From contig JBBIOU010000034.1 in NCBI GenBank assembly GCA_037443205.1, positions 1 through 29,370 on the forward strand: a stretch of DNA of 29,370 nucleotides, read 5' to 3'. Below are positions 8,425-17,698 of this stretch, in pieces. Each line of letters opens with the position of its first letter. The first letter of the stretch is position 1. Source of the DNA: JBBIOU01 sp037443205. Its GTDB lineage: Bacteria > Bacteroidota > Bacteroidia > Flavobacteriales_D > UBA2798. A program made the translations under genes and the position numbers. The notes under the pieces were generated by a model, which ran no database searches, was not told the DNA's origin, and saw only the letters and a list, made by a program, of their open reading frames with translations.

Positions 8425-9369
8425 ATGATACTTGTATTTGCAGAAACAAACGGAAAAATAAGCAAAGCCGCTTTAGAAGCAGCCTCGTACGGAGCTAATT
8501 TAGCCAAACAAAATAACACAAGCTGTACCTTAGTTACTTATGGCAATAACAACGATTTGAACCTATTTGCCAAACACGGCATTAATAAAATATTGCAAGC
8601 ATCCGCATTACAAAATCCAGACAGTGCCCAGCTAAGTAAATTAGTAGTGGCCGCAGCCGAAAAAGAAAACGCTTCTACCATAATTTTTTCGCACGATTTA
8701 ACGGGTAGAGCCGTTGCTCCCCGTGTGGCTGCCCGCCTAAATGCCGGCCTGGTATCAGGTGCGGTAGCCCTGCCTGAAGCAAATACTATTAAAGTAAATG
8801 TATTTAGCGGAAAAGCTGCAGCCTATGTTGAAGTACTTTCTGATAAAAAAGTGATTTCGGTTATGCCAAATTCAGTAGGTATTACTACGATAGATACAAG
8901 TATCAATATAGAATCCTTTAATCCCGAAACGGGAACAGCTAAAGTAATTGTAAAGGAAACCAAGAAAAATGAAGGAGAAATATCTTTGCCCGAAGCAGAA
9001 CTGGTTGTTTCAGGAGGACGAGGACTAAAAGGTCCTGAAAACTGGGGCATGATAGAAGAGCTGGCAAAGTTATTAGGCGCAGCAACAGCCTGCTCACGCC
9101 CGGTAGCCGATATAGGCTGGCGACCTCACCACGAACACGTAGGGCAAACCGGCATTGCCATTGCTCCCAATTTATATATTGCCATTGGCATCTCGGGTGC
9201 TATACAGCACTTAGCCGGTGTAAACCGAAGCAAAGTTATAGTAGTAATTAACACCGATGCCGAAGCCCCCTTCTTTAAAGCGGCCGACTATGGCATTGTG
9301 GGCGATGCCTTTGAAGTAGTGCCTAAGTTGATTGAATCAGTTAAAAAATTTAAGGCTGCCGCCAATTGA
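8425..9369 (+). CDS. etfA: Electron transfer flavoprotein alpha subunit
   Basis: A 314-residue FAD-binding partner of EtfB. The N-terminal domain (to about residue 190) includes the SHDLTGRAVAPRVAARLNAGLVSG-type region. The C-terminal FAD domain shows SGGRGLKGPENW, ATACSRPVADIGWRPHHEHVGQTG and the family signature IAIGISGAIQHLAGVNRSK followed by VINTDAEAPFFKAADYGIVGD. Length and motif order are complete. It follows etfB in the same operon, and 93 bases separate its stop from the next gene. Confidence 0.97.
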   Translation: MILVFAETNGKISKAALEAASYGANLAKQNNTSCTLVTYGNNNDLNLFAKHGINKILQASALQNPDSAQLSKLVVAAAEKENASTIIFSHDLTGRAVAPRVAARLNAGLVSGAVALPEANTIKVNVFSGKAAAYVEVLSDKKVISVMPNSVGITTIDTSINIESFNPETGTAKVIVKETKKNEGEISLPEAELVVSGGRGLKGPENWGMIEELAKLLGAATACSRPVADIGWRPHHEHVGQTGIAIAPNLYIAIGISGAIQHLAGVNRSKVIVVINTDAEAPFFKAADYGIVGDAFEVVPKLIESVKKFKAAAN

Positions 9370-9462
9370 TTTCGGCAAAGTTTCGGTTAATTGTCCGTAA
9401 AAAATATTACCTTTATACAATTTTTAAGATGAATCGGTGGTTGATTCTTCATTAAATTGCTG

Positions 9463-10080
9463 ATGGAAAAAATTAAACTGGAAATTATCGGGTTGTCATA
9501 CAGCCAAACACAATCAGGTGCCTATGCATTGGTATTGGGCGAATCGGAAGGCAAAAGAAGATTGCCTATTATTATTGGCGGGTTTGAAGCGCAGGCTATT
9601 GCCATAGAACTAGAAAAAATGACACCCAGCCGTCCGCTCACACACGACCTCTTTAAAACCTTTTGCCAAAAATACAATATCCAGGTTAAAGAAATAATTA
9701 TCTACAACCTGGTGGAAGGAATATTTTATGCTAAAATCATCTGTCAGGGTGAAAGTAAACTATCAGAAATAGATGCTCGTACTTCGGATGCCATCGCCCT
9801 GGCCGTACGTTTTGGCTGCCCCATTTATACTTACGAATTTATCCTCGCCTCAGCAGGTATTATTTTGGATGAAAGCACTGAAAAATCCATTATTGATGAT
9901 GCAGAGGATGAAGAAGAAACAACGGATGATTTAATACAAACACCATCAACCCGACAAAGCGATTATGCTAAATTAAGCCTCAAAGACCTGGAAAAACTTT
10001 TAAACGAAGCCATACAAAACGAGGATTATGAGCGAGCTTCTAAAATACGCGATGAGATAAATAACCGCAAAAAAAAGTAA
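9463..10080 (+). CDS. DUF151 bifunctional-nuclease-family protein with C-terminal UVR motif
   Basis: This is 205 residues from the ATG at 9463. The frame can be opened two codons earlier at a TTG, but ATG is the better choice. Residues about 1-135 form the DUF151/BFN domain (LPIIIGGFEAQAIAIELE, RPLTHDLF, RTSDAIALAVRFGCPIY), related to plant bifunctional nucleases with reported RNase/DNase activity. An acidic linker (DDAEDEEETTDD) leads to a UvrB/UvrC-type helical hairpin (LKDLEKLLNEAIQNEDYERA, then SKIRDEINNR), a protein-protein contact motif. The DUF151-UVR arrangement is common in Bacteroidota. The stop is only two bases before the next gene, so it is probably co-transcribed with the nucleoside transporter. 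A nucleic-acid link is inferred from the family only. Confidence 0.88.
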   Translation: MEKIKLEIIGLSYSQTQSGAYALVLGESEGKRRLPIIIGGFEAQAIAIELEKMTPSRPLTHDLFKTFCQKYNIQVKEIIIYNLVEGIFYAKIICQGESKLSEIDARTSDAIALAVRFGCPIYTYEFILASAGIILDESTEKSIIDDAEDEEETTDDLIQTPSTRQSDYAKLSLKDLEKLLNEAIQNEDYERASKIRDEINNRKKK

Positions 10081-10082
10081 AT

Positions 10083-11927
10083 ATGTGCAGGCAAATAGGG
10101 TACTATATCTGCTTGTGTGTTTTATTATTACAAGCGTGTAAGCCTACACCAAATCAAAGTACCGAAAAACTCCTGCAGCGAAAATGGCTTATCAACGATA
10201 GTTTAAAAAAAAGCTTTATTACTTTTAACATCAACGAAAATTATCCTCCTTCCGTATCCATTACTTTAGAAAACAAGTTAAACAGATCGGCCGATACAAT
10301 GTTATATGGCTACTGGAAATTACAAAACGACTCCGTACTGCTGATAGATGTTTTATTTGCTAAACAACCAAACGAAAAAATCATATCCCAAAATATTGAC
10401 TCATTTACTTTTCATAATACACCCCAAAATAAAAGTATATCCTTTTATAAAAACAACCCTGCCGATAGCCTTACGGATAATAAAATATACCTGGGACAAA
10501 TTATAAACGGAGAAATAAAAGGTGAAATTATCCATGATACTTTTCTGATTAAACAACTCAACCCAACCGGTCTTGAATTATATAACAAAAATAAAAGTAT
10601 ATCGGCCGGCTATATTCCCGTAAAACAAGAATCCCACTTTAGCATAACCTCGGTTTTGCGCGGCTTAGCAGGCATCCTGATTTTACTGTTTATTGCACTG
10701 TTGTTTAGTGCCAACCGCAAAGCAATCAACTGGAAACTGGTTGCTACAGGCTTATTGATACAACTGGTTTTTGCAATAGGGGTATTAAAAGTTCCCATTA
10801 TAGAATCGGCATTTGAGTTTATAAGTTCTATATTTATACAAATTATTGCATTTACTCAGGAAGGAGTAAAATTTTTATTCGGAAGTTTTGCCACCGGCAA
10901 TGTAGAAAAACCTTTGCAAACCTTTGTAGTGATGGTATTGCCAACCATAATTTTTTTTAGCGCACTAACCAGTTTGCTGTATTACTGGGGTATTTTGCAA
11001 CGGGTAGTATATGCTTTTGCCTGGATAATGAAACGAACGATGCGACTTTCGGGTGCTGAAAGTATGGCTGCTGCCGGCAATATATTTTTAGGTCAAACAG
11101 AAGCACCATTACTGGTAAAACCCTATATAAGTAACATGACTAAATCAGAACTAATGTGTTTAATGACCGGAGGAATGGCAACCATAGCCGGAGGAGTGCT
11201 TGCAGCGTATGTAGGTTTTTTAGGAGGCAACGACCCTGAACAACAACTCTTTTATGCCAAACATTTATTGGCGGCATCAGTAATGAGTGCACCTGCGGCT
11301 ATTGTTGCAGCTAAAATATTAGTACCCGAAACTGAAACTATTAATCCCGAAATGGTTATACCCCGCGAAAAAATAGGCTCAAACGCTTTAGAGGCTATTA
11401 CCAACGGTACAACAGACGGATTAAAACTGGCGGCTAATGTGGGAGCCATGTTATTAGCTTTTATAGCACTTATGGCAATGGGTAATTATGTGTTAGGAAT
11501 GATAGGTGAGGCCACTAACCTGAATAACTTAATAGCCACACATACAGCCTACGATAAATTAAATTTTCAGTTTTTGATTGGATATACCTGCTCGCCTGTG
11601 GCAATAGGGATGGGAGTACCCACCCAAGATGCAGTGTGGGTAGGTCAGCTATTGGGCGAAAAAACTATACTCAACGAATTTTATGCCTATACTTCTTTAG
11701 GAAGCATGAAAAGCCAAGGATTGTTTAGCAGCGAAAAGTCTGTAATTATGGCCACCTATATATTATGCGGTTTTGCCAATTTTGCATCTATCGGAATACA
11801 AATTGGTGGTATTGGTTCTATTGCCCCAAATAAAAAACAAGCGTTGTCTGAATTAGGTTTCAGAGCATTAATTGGTGGTACACTGGCTTGCTTATTTACG
11901 GCAGTTGTTGTTGGTATGTTATTATAG
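10083..11927 (+). CDS. CNT-family nucleoside transporter with N-terminal lipoprotein-like domain
   Basis: A 614-residue protein. Residues 1-19 form a lipoprotein signal (hydrophobic run ending in the lipobox Leu16-Gln-Ala-Cys19). Residues 20 to about 175 form a beta-rich extracytoplasmic domain of the lipocalin-like 'cost of goods' type seen in small Bacteroidota lipoproteins (KLLQRKWLINDSL, YGYWKLQNDSVLLI). From about 190 onward the sequence is a concentrative nucleoside transporter with about ten TM segments. It has the family motifs GQTEAPLLVKPY, GGMATIAGGVLAAYVGFLGG and GEKTILNEFYAY. The family moves nucleosides inward with H+ or Na+. The start is fixed by the two-base spacing from the preceding gene. 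The next gene follows after 40 bases. Confidence 0.9.
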   Translation: MCRQIGYYICLCVLLLQACKPTPNQSTEKLLQRKWLINDSLKKSFITFNINENYPPSVSITLENKLNRSADTMLYGYWKLQNDSVLLIDVLFAKQPNEKIISQNIDSFTFHNTPQNKSISFYKNNPADSLTDNKIYLGQIINGEIKGEIIHDTFLIKQLNPTGLELYNKNKSISAGYIPVKQESHFSITSVLRGLAGILILLFIALLFSANRKAINWKLVATGLLIQLVFAIGVLKVPIIESAFEFISSIFIQIIAFTQEGVKFLFGSFATGNVEKPLQTFVVMVLPTIIFFSALTSLLYYWGILQRVVYAFAWIMKRTMRLSGAESMAAAGNIFLGQTEAPLLVKPYISNMTKSELMCLMTGGMATIAGGVLAAYVGFLGGNDPEQQLFYAKHLLAASVMSAPAAIVAAKILVPETETINPEMVIPREKIGSNALEAITNGTTDGLKLAANVGAMLLAFIALMAMGNYVLGMIGEATNLNNLIATHTAYDKLNFQFLIGYTCSPVAIGMGVPTQDAVWVGQLLGEKTILNEFYAYTSLGSMKSQGLFSSEKSVIMATYILCGFANFASIGIQIGGIGSIAPNKKQALSELGFRALIGGTLACLFTAVVVGMLL

Positions 11928-11967
11928 CAGCAATAATATTTGTTCCGGTGTTACGTTTATTAGTTTA

Positions 11968-12738
11968 ATGAGGTTAATTTTCTTACTGTTTTTTATTGTA
12001 ATTTATTTTTGCGTAAAATCAGATAGCAAACGCTACATTCATGTATTTGTGGCATTATGTGATAATAAATATCAGGGAATTGTTCCCGTGCCTGAAAAAA
12101 TAGGAAACGGACAAAATCCCGATGCTAATTTATATTGGGGAGCAGGTTACGGTGTTAAAAATTTTTTTCATCGTAAAAGTGATAACTGGAAGCTTATAAA
12201 AGTTATTAAAAATCCAAGCAATGAAATTTTAGAAAGAGTAATTTTTAAATCAACCCAAACCAATACTTACCTTCTGGCAGATGCCTATGACGGAGCAATG
12301 ATGAGAAAAACTATCATTGATTTTTTGTCGGCAGCATCAGGTAATTTTACAGTAAATGTAACCGTAGATTCGCTCAAACTTAGTTTTGGCGCAAATGCGC
12401 AGTTGCTGGCATTTGTAGGCCATAACGGATTAATGGATTTTAATTTAGATACAGTTTTTATACCTAAACCTAATGACATTATAAAACGAGAAGTAATTAT
12501 TTTGGCCTGTTACAGCAAAAGCTACTTTAGCAGGTATATTAAACAATGCAATGCCTATCCCTTAATATGGACAACCGGACTTATGGCAGCCGAAGCTTAT
12601 ACCCTGAAATGGATAATTGACGGTTGGTTAAATAAAGAAAATGTCTCTCAAATAAAAGAAAGAGCAGCACAGGCTTACCATACTTATCAAAAATGTGGTA
12701 TCAAAGCAGCACGCTATCTTTTTACATCAGGATTTTAG
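11968..12738 (+). CDS. Exported protein with caspase/CHAT-like His/Cys pair, function unknown
   Basis: The gene encodes 256 residues from the ATG at 11968. The frame runs back to 11872, but that would overlap the transporter and place the hydrophobic leader internally. A signal or anchor segment (about 2-16) precedes a conserved-looking N-terminus (HVFVALCDNKYQGIVPVP, then NLYWGAGYGVKNFF). I recall such a sequence in unannotated proteins of several phyla. Residues 145-154 are a hydrophobic strand ending in Gly-His152-Asn-Gly. Residues 175-183 are a second strand ending in LACYS with Cys181. The strand-GHxG then strand-xxCxS order is that of clan CD peptidases (caspase, CHAT, legumain). The following PLIWTTGLMAAEAYTLKWII and helix with KERAAQAY resemble the end of CHAT domains. 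Protease activity is inference. Confidence 0.6.
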   Translation: MRLIFLLFFIVIYFCVKSDSKRYIHVFVALCDNKYQGIVPVPEKIGNGQNPDANLYWGAGYGVKNFFHRKSDNWKLIKVIKNPSNEILERVIFKSTQTNTYLLADAYDGAMMRKTIIDFLSAASGNFTVNVTVDSLKLSFGANAQLLAFVGHNGLMDFNLDTVFIPKPNDIIKREVIILACYSKSYFSRYIKQCNAYPLIWTTGLMAAEAYTLKWIIDGWLNKENVSQIKERAAQAYHTYQKCGIKAARYLFTSGF

Positions 12739-13044
12739 GAATTGCAGAATGATTATAATATTATTGCATAAACTTAGTTATAATAGATATTTTTCCTTAG
12801 CTTTATGCCTGAATAATCAACCCATATTACGTATCAGAAAATGCGCAATTGATAAAGTGCCTGTAATCATTCCGACATATAGAAATGTAACAATCACCAA
12901 ATCGGGGTTAAACTCAACTAAATTAAATAGTTCGGCTGATGCTATGCCTATTATTGATTAATTTGGAATTAATATATCACTATGATGTCAACTGCATATT
13001 GAATTATCATTAATATTTTGCCATAATTAAGAAATTTGATACAC
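12739..13044. other. 306-bp AT-rich spacer, no supported gene
   Basis: Both strands carry short open stretches. Plus 12749-12961 would give 70 residues of no recognisable composition. Minus 12817-12957 is open for 46 codons and would encode a hydrophobic segment (VIVTFLYVGMITGTLSIAHF), but it has no ATG or GTG at its head and is preceded by an in-frame stop. Neither is convincing. No strong hairpin or good TAnnTTTG box is evident before the next gene. Confidence 0.5.
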
Positions 13045-16000
13045 ATGAAAAAACTCATCGTTCCCATTCTGGCTTTCTTCCTTACAAATAACTTAATGTC
13101 TCAGCAGTGGGTAGAATTATTTCAAAACGATACCGCTAATTTTTATACCATACAACAAAGTTTTAATAATTATTGGAACAATAAACCTATAGAAAAAGGT
13201 AAAGGCTACAAGCCTTATAAACGCTGGGAATGGTTTACCGAGCCAAGGGTTTACCCTGATGGTAAAAAATTTGAGGCAGATAGAACTTTAAAAGAATTTC
13301 AACTTTTTTTATCCAATAATCCGCAGGCAAGAAGCGCCAACGGAAACTGGACTAATCTGGGCCCGGTAAATGTACCTTCATCAGGTGGCGGTGCCGGCAG
13401 AATAAACTGCGTGCGTTTTGCTCCCAATAACAACAATATTATTTATGCCGGTGCACCGGTAGGCGGTTTGTGGAAATCAATAAACGGTGGTAACTCATGG
13501 ACTTTGTTGGCGACAGATAGTTTACAATCAATAGGTATTAGCGATATTGCCATTCATCCGTCTAACCCGAATATATTGTATGTTTCTACCGGAGACCCGG
13601 ATGGTAACGATTGTCGCAGTACCGGAATATTAAAATCTACCGATGGGGGAATTTCTTTTCAGCAAACCGGTTTAAATTTTAACCTAACGCAGGCCAGGCA
13701 AATTTCGCGTGTGCTCATCCATCCTACTAATTCAAATATACTGCTGGCAGCTACTAATAACGGAGTGTACAGAAGTACCGATGCCGGAGTTAACTGGATA
13801 AAAACATTATCAGGTAATTTCAGAGATATGGAATTTAATCCGGCAAACCCCAACACGGTTTATGTTTGTGCAAATTATTTCAGATATTCAACTGATGGAG
13901 GGCTTACCTGGCAAGCACCAACCGGCACTACTTTTACAGGCATTAATCGTTTAAGTATGGCCGTTACACCGGCTAATCCTAACTACATTTACTTATTAGC
14001 CAGCAAATCTACCGACAATGGTTTTCATGCAATTTATCGCTCGGTAAACAGTGGGCAAAATTTTACTGTAATGAGTGATGCTAATAATGCGCCCAATATT
14101 TTAGGCTGGAGCGAGTTGGGTGACGATAATGGCGGCCAGGGCTGGTACGATTTGGCTATAGCGGTAAGTCCTACCAATGCCGATAAAATATTTACCGGTG
14201 GCGTAAATGTTTATACTTCGGATGATGGCGGAGCTAATTTATATTTAGCGGCACATTGGTATGGCGGAGGTGGAGCGCCTTATGTACATGCCGATATACA
14301 CGATATACAATTTGCACCGGGAAATAACAATGTAATTTATATTGGTTGTGACGGTGGCGTTTTTAAAACCATTGATGGAGGAATAAACTGGGAAGATAAA
14401 AGCAATGGGTTATCCATTGGTCAGTTATATCGTTTAGGTGTTTCGCAAACCAATGCCAACCGAATCATTACAGGTTGGCAAGACAATGGCACCAACCTGC
14501 TCAACGCTCCGGCTAATTGGGACAGGGTTTATGGCGGAGATGGTATGGAATGTATAATTAGCCATGCCAATGCAAATGTAATGTATGCTACATTGTATTA
14601 TGGATATATAATTAAATCAACCGATGGCGGTAATAATTTTTTTAATATTGTTGGCAGTTCGGGTAGCGGAGTAGACGAGCCCGGAGATTGGGTTACACCT
14701 TATGTTATGTGGGCAGGTAATGCCAATCATTTATATGTGGGCAAAAAACAAGTATATAAATCAACCAATGGCGGAACTTCTTTTACACAAGTTGGTAATA
14801 TTCCTGGGGGAAGTAATTTAAAGTCGTTGGCAGTGGCTCCTTCAAACGCTGATTATATTTATGCTGCACGCAGCAATCAAATATTTATTACTACCGATGG
14901 AAATAATTTTGTTAATCGCTCGGCAGGACTGCCGGTAAATCAAGCAGCTATTACTTACATAACGGTTTCTAATACCAATCCGGCAAAAGCATGGGTTACA
15001 TTTTCCGGCTTTGTAAGCGGAGAAAAAATTTATCAAACGGAAGATGCAGGATTAACCTGGACAAACATTAGCTTTAACCTGCCTAACTTACCCGCAAATT
15101 GTGTGGCATTTACCAATAATAGCAACGATGCTCTATATGTAGGCATGGATGTAGGCGTTTATTACAAAGATGCTTCGATGAGCGAATGGATATTGTTTAA
15201 TAATGGTTTACCCAATACTATTGTCAGCGAACTGGAAATACAATATTCATCTTCAAAAATCAGAGCTGCTACTTATGGAAGAGGACTTTGGGAAAGTGAT
15301 TTATTTACAATGCCTACAAGTGCTCCCGTTGCCTCGTTTACACAAAATGCAACTACCATTTGTGCAGGTAGTGAAATAAACTTTACCGATTTATCTGCAA
15401 ATATTCCTAATCAATGGAATTGGAACTTTGGACCGAATGCTACTCCTCAAACAAGTACTTTGCAAAATCCGGTAGTAGTTTTCAATAATCCGGGTACTTA
15501 TGCTGTTTCTTTGCAAGTGTCAAATTCTTTTGGCAGCAATTCGGTTACATACAACAATTTAATAACTGTTTTGCCTCCCATCAGCAACAATATCATCAGC
15601 AGTACACAGCAAATATGCCCGATGCAACAAGCCGATACGATATCGGGTACATCGCCTTCAGGCGCTTATGGCAGTTTTATTTTTGAATGGCAAAGAAGTT
15701 TAATAAACTCTAATACCGGCTATAACAATATTCCTTCTGCTACACAGAGTTATTATGTTCAGCCAACAAGCATACAGCAGGATGCCTGGTATAAAAGAAT
15801 TACTTTATCAGGCAATTGTTCCGACACCAGCAATGTGGTTTATATTGATTATTTAGCTATGTATATTCCTTTTATAACAAATAATAATAATGTTTTGCAA
15901 ATACAAAATTACGGATATAATTATCAATGGTATTTTAACGGAATACCTATTCCTAACGAAACAGATACTTTTTTATTGGTGGTAAATCCGGGTGCTTATA

Positions 16001-16344
16001 GTGTTACAGCTACCGATGCAAATGGTTGTAGCGTAACATCGCAGGTATATAATTTTGTAGGTACTGATGATTTTGAAATGGATAAATACATAAAACTTTA
16101 TCCTAATCCTACAAATGGTTTTATCAATTTAGAATTATTATATAATTATAACTTTGAGGATGTTATACAGTTTAACCTGTATGATATTAGCGGAAAAGAA
16201 GTGTACAGAAGTGTTTTTAATTTTAATAAACTCGTTAATGGAGTGTATTCCATAAATTTGAATTACTTATCAAGCGGTTTGTATTTTGTGAATTTAAAGA
16301 CCGATAAGTATAACAGAGTTATTAAAGTGGTATTGCAAAAATAA
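13045..16344 (+). CDS. T9SS-exported sortilin-type propeller protein with PKD domain
   Basis: A 1099-residue protein from the ATG at 13045 (a TTG three codons earlier is less likely). It has a signal peptide (about 1-20, ending LMSQQ). A large VPS10/sortilin-like propeller then spans about residues 100-750. It carries many Asp-box repeats (SINGGNSWTLL, STDGGISF, STDAGVNWI, STDGGLTW, TIDGGINW, STDGGNNF, STNGGTSF, TEDAGLTW). A PKD domain (about 763-840) has WNWNFGPNATPQTST and NPGTYAVSLQVSN. An Ig-like segment follows, and then a type A T9SS sorting domain in the last 85 residues (KLYPNPTNGFINLE, LYDISGKEVY, LSSGLYFVNLKT). Such proteins are displayed on the cell surface or released. The ligand or substrate is not evident. 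The stop is one base from the stop of the convergent cysteine desulfurase gene. Confidence 0.9.
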   Translation: MKKLIVPILAFFLTNNLMSQQWVELFQNDTANFYTIQQSFNNYWNNKPIEKGKGYKPYKRWEWFTEPRVYPDGKKFEADRTLKEFQLFLSNNPQARSANGNWTNLGPVNVPSSGGGAGRINCVRFAPNNNNIIYAGAPVGGLWKSINGGNSWTLLATDSLQSIGISDIAIHPSNPNILYVSTGDPDGNDCRSTGILKSTDGGISFQQTGLNFNLTQARQISRVLIHPTNSNILLAATNNGVYRSTDAGVNWIKTLSGNFRDMEFNPANPNTVYVCANYFRYSTDGGLTWQAPTGTTFTGINRLSMAVTPANPNYIYLLASKSTDNGFHAIYRSVNSGQNFTVMSDANNAPNILGWSELGDDNGGQGWYDLAIAVSPTNADKIFTGGVNVYTSDDGGANLYLAAHWYGGGGAPYVHADIHDIQFAPGNNNVIYIGCDGGVFKTIDGGINWEDKSNGLSIGQLYRLGVSQTNANRIITGWQDNGTNLLNAPANWDRVYGGDGMECIISHANANVMYATLYYGYIIKSTDGGNNFFNIVGSSGSGVDEPGDWVTPYVMWAGNANHLYVGKKQVYKSTNGGTSFTQVGNIPGGSNLKSLAVAPSNADYIYAARSNQIFITTDGNNFVNRSAGLPVNQAAITYITVSNTNPAKAWVTFSGFVSGEKIYQTEDAGLTWTNISFNLPNLPANCVAFTNNSNDALYVGMDVGVYYKDASMSEWILFNNGLPNTIVSELEIQYSSSKIRAATYGRGLWESDLFTMPTSAPVASFTQNATTICAGSEINFTDLSANIPNQWNWNFGPNATPQTSTLQNPVVVFNNPGTYAVSLQVSNSFGSNSVTYNNLITVLPPISNNIISSTQQICPMQQADTISGTSPSGAYGSFIFEWQRSLINSNTGYNNIPSATQSYYVQPTSIQQDAWYKRITLSGNCSDTSNVVYIDYLAMYIPFITNNNNVLQIQNYGYNYQWYFNGIPIPNETDTFLLVVNPGAYSVTATDANGCSVTSQVYNFVGTDDFEMDKYIKLYPNPTNGFINLELLYNYNFEDVIQFNLYDISGKEVYRSVFNFNKLVNGVYSINLNYLSSGLYFVNLKTDKYNRVIKVVLQK

Positions 16345-16345
16345 A

Positions 16346-17500
16346 TCAACCGTATGATTTTTCTGCTGTAACACCCAAAAGCTCGGTTAATTTTTGTATG
16401 GTGTAATCAATATCTTGCAGTGTAGTATATCGGCTGAATGAAAACCGAATATTGGTTCTTTCGGGGTTTACTCCTAAAGCTGTTAATACATGAGAGCCTT
16501 TGTTGCTACCCGAAGAACAGGCGCTTCCTCCGGATGCCGCTACTCCATTAATATCAAGCATAAAGAGTAACATGTCTTTTTTGTCGTTGGGTGGAAAAGA
16601 TGCGTTTAATACGGTATATAAACTGCTTCCTTCTGCATCACCATTAAAAGTTACTCCGGGAAAATTTTGTTTCAGTTTTTCTATAAAATAACTTTTAATA
16701 CCCTGCACATGCTTCATGTGTGTATCTAAATGCTCATAAGCTAATTCCATAGCTTTGGCAAGGCCAACTATACCATATAAATTTTCGGTACCCCCTCTTA
16801 AATTTCTTTCCTGTGCACCGCCATGCATCATCGCATTAATTTTTATTTTATCGCTTTTGTATAAAAAACCAACTCCTTTAGGGCCGTGAAATTTATGTGC
16901 ACCACAGGTTAAAAAATGTATATGAATTTTTTGGGTATCAATTATGTAATGTCCCATAGTTTGTACCGTATCCGAATGAAAATAGGCATTGTATTTTTTA
17001 CAAAGTTCACCCACATTTTTCATGGGTAATAAATTGCCTATTTCGTTGTTAGCGTGCATTAAACTTACTAATGTTTTGTCTTTTGTTTGCAGCAGTTGTT
17101 CCAAATTATCTAAGTCAATATGCCCGTTGGTTGTTAATTTAACATAAGACACTCGAATATTATTTTTGGAGGCTTCTTCAACTGTATGTAATACAGCATG
17201 ATGTTCTATGGGTGAAGTAATGATGTGTGTAACGCCTAAATCTTTGATGGAGCAATTTATGGCCATGTTATCAGCTTCGGTACCTCCTGATGTAAAAATA
17301 ATTTCTGATGGATTTGCGTTGATATATTTTGCAACAACTTTGCGGGCTGTTTCTATGGCTGCTTTGGTTCTCCTGCCAAAATAATGAGTAGAAGAAGGAT
17401 TGCCAAATTCTTCCTTCATATATGGCAACATGGCTTCTATAACTTCGGGGGCCATGGGTGTTGTTGCGGCATTGTCTAAATATACCTTTTGATGAATCAC
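16346..17500 (-). CDS. Cysteine desulfurase (NifS/IscS family)
   Basis: A 384-residue PLP enzyme that removes sulfur from cysteine as a persulfide for Fe-S clusters and thio-modified tRNA. Seen: YLDNAATTPMAPEV at the N-terminus, TSGGTEADN, His101 in IEHHAVLHT stacking on PLP, and the PLP lysine Lys203 in CGAHKFHGPKGVG. The sulfur-carrying Cys328 lies in GGSACSSGSNKGSHVL, on a short loop of the group I (IscS/NifS) kind, and RFSFSRYTT is near the end. No ATG is available upstream of VYLDNAATTP, so the GTG at 17498-17500 is the start. No IscU, ferredoxin or MnmA gene is adjacent, so the exact acceptor is unknown and the choice among iscS and nifS names is left open. Confidence 0.93.
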   Translation of the reverse strand: MIHQKVYLDNAATTPMAPEVIEAMLPYMKEEFGNPSSTHYFGRRTKAAIETARKVVAKYINANPSEIIFTSGGTEADNMAINCSIKDLGVTHIITSPIEHHAVLHTVEEASKNNIRVSYVKLTTNGHIDLDNLEQLLQTKDKTLVSLMHANNEIGNLLPMKNVGELCKKYNAYFHSDTVQTMGHYIIDTQKIHIHFLTCGAHKFHGPKGVGFLYKSDKIKINAMMHGGAQERNLRGGTENLYGIVGLAKAMELAYEHLDTHMKHVQGIKSYFIEKLKQNFPGVTFNGDAEGSSLYTVLNASFPPNDKKDMLLFMLDINGVAASGGSACSSGSNKGSHVLTALGVNPERTNIRFSFSRYTTLQDIDYTIQKLTELLGVTAEKSYG

Positions 17501-17698
17501 GTTAATTTTTTTTACAAATTTAAAAATATATGCCTAATTCAGCAATATAATATGTTTGAATTAATTATGAATTTGGGATAAAAACAACAAAATTTTTTGT
17601 AAATAAAGTAGTTTGTGATTGTTTTAACCCAAATTATACATTAACCCCCAACATTTTTATCAGCCAAGCATAGCGTGTGGCTAATTAAAATTTAGTCT

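Noticed and set aside
12817..12957. Minus-strand hydrophobic frame resembling one TM segment
   Set aside because: It has no ATG or GTG at its head and an in-frame stop just upstream. Possibly a relic of a membrane-protein gene but too short to support.
12749..12961. 70-codon plus-strand frame after the caspase-like gene
   Set aside because: No family resemblance, atypical composition, and an overlapping open frame on the opposite strand. Nothing favours translation.
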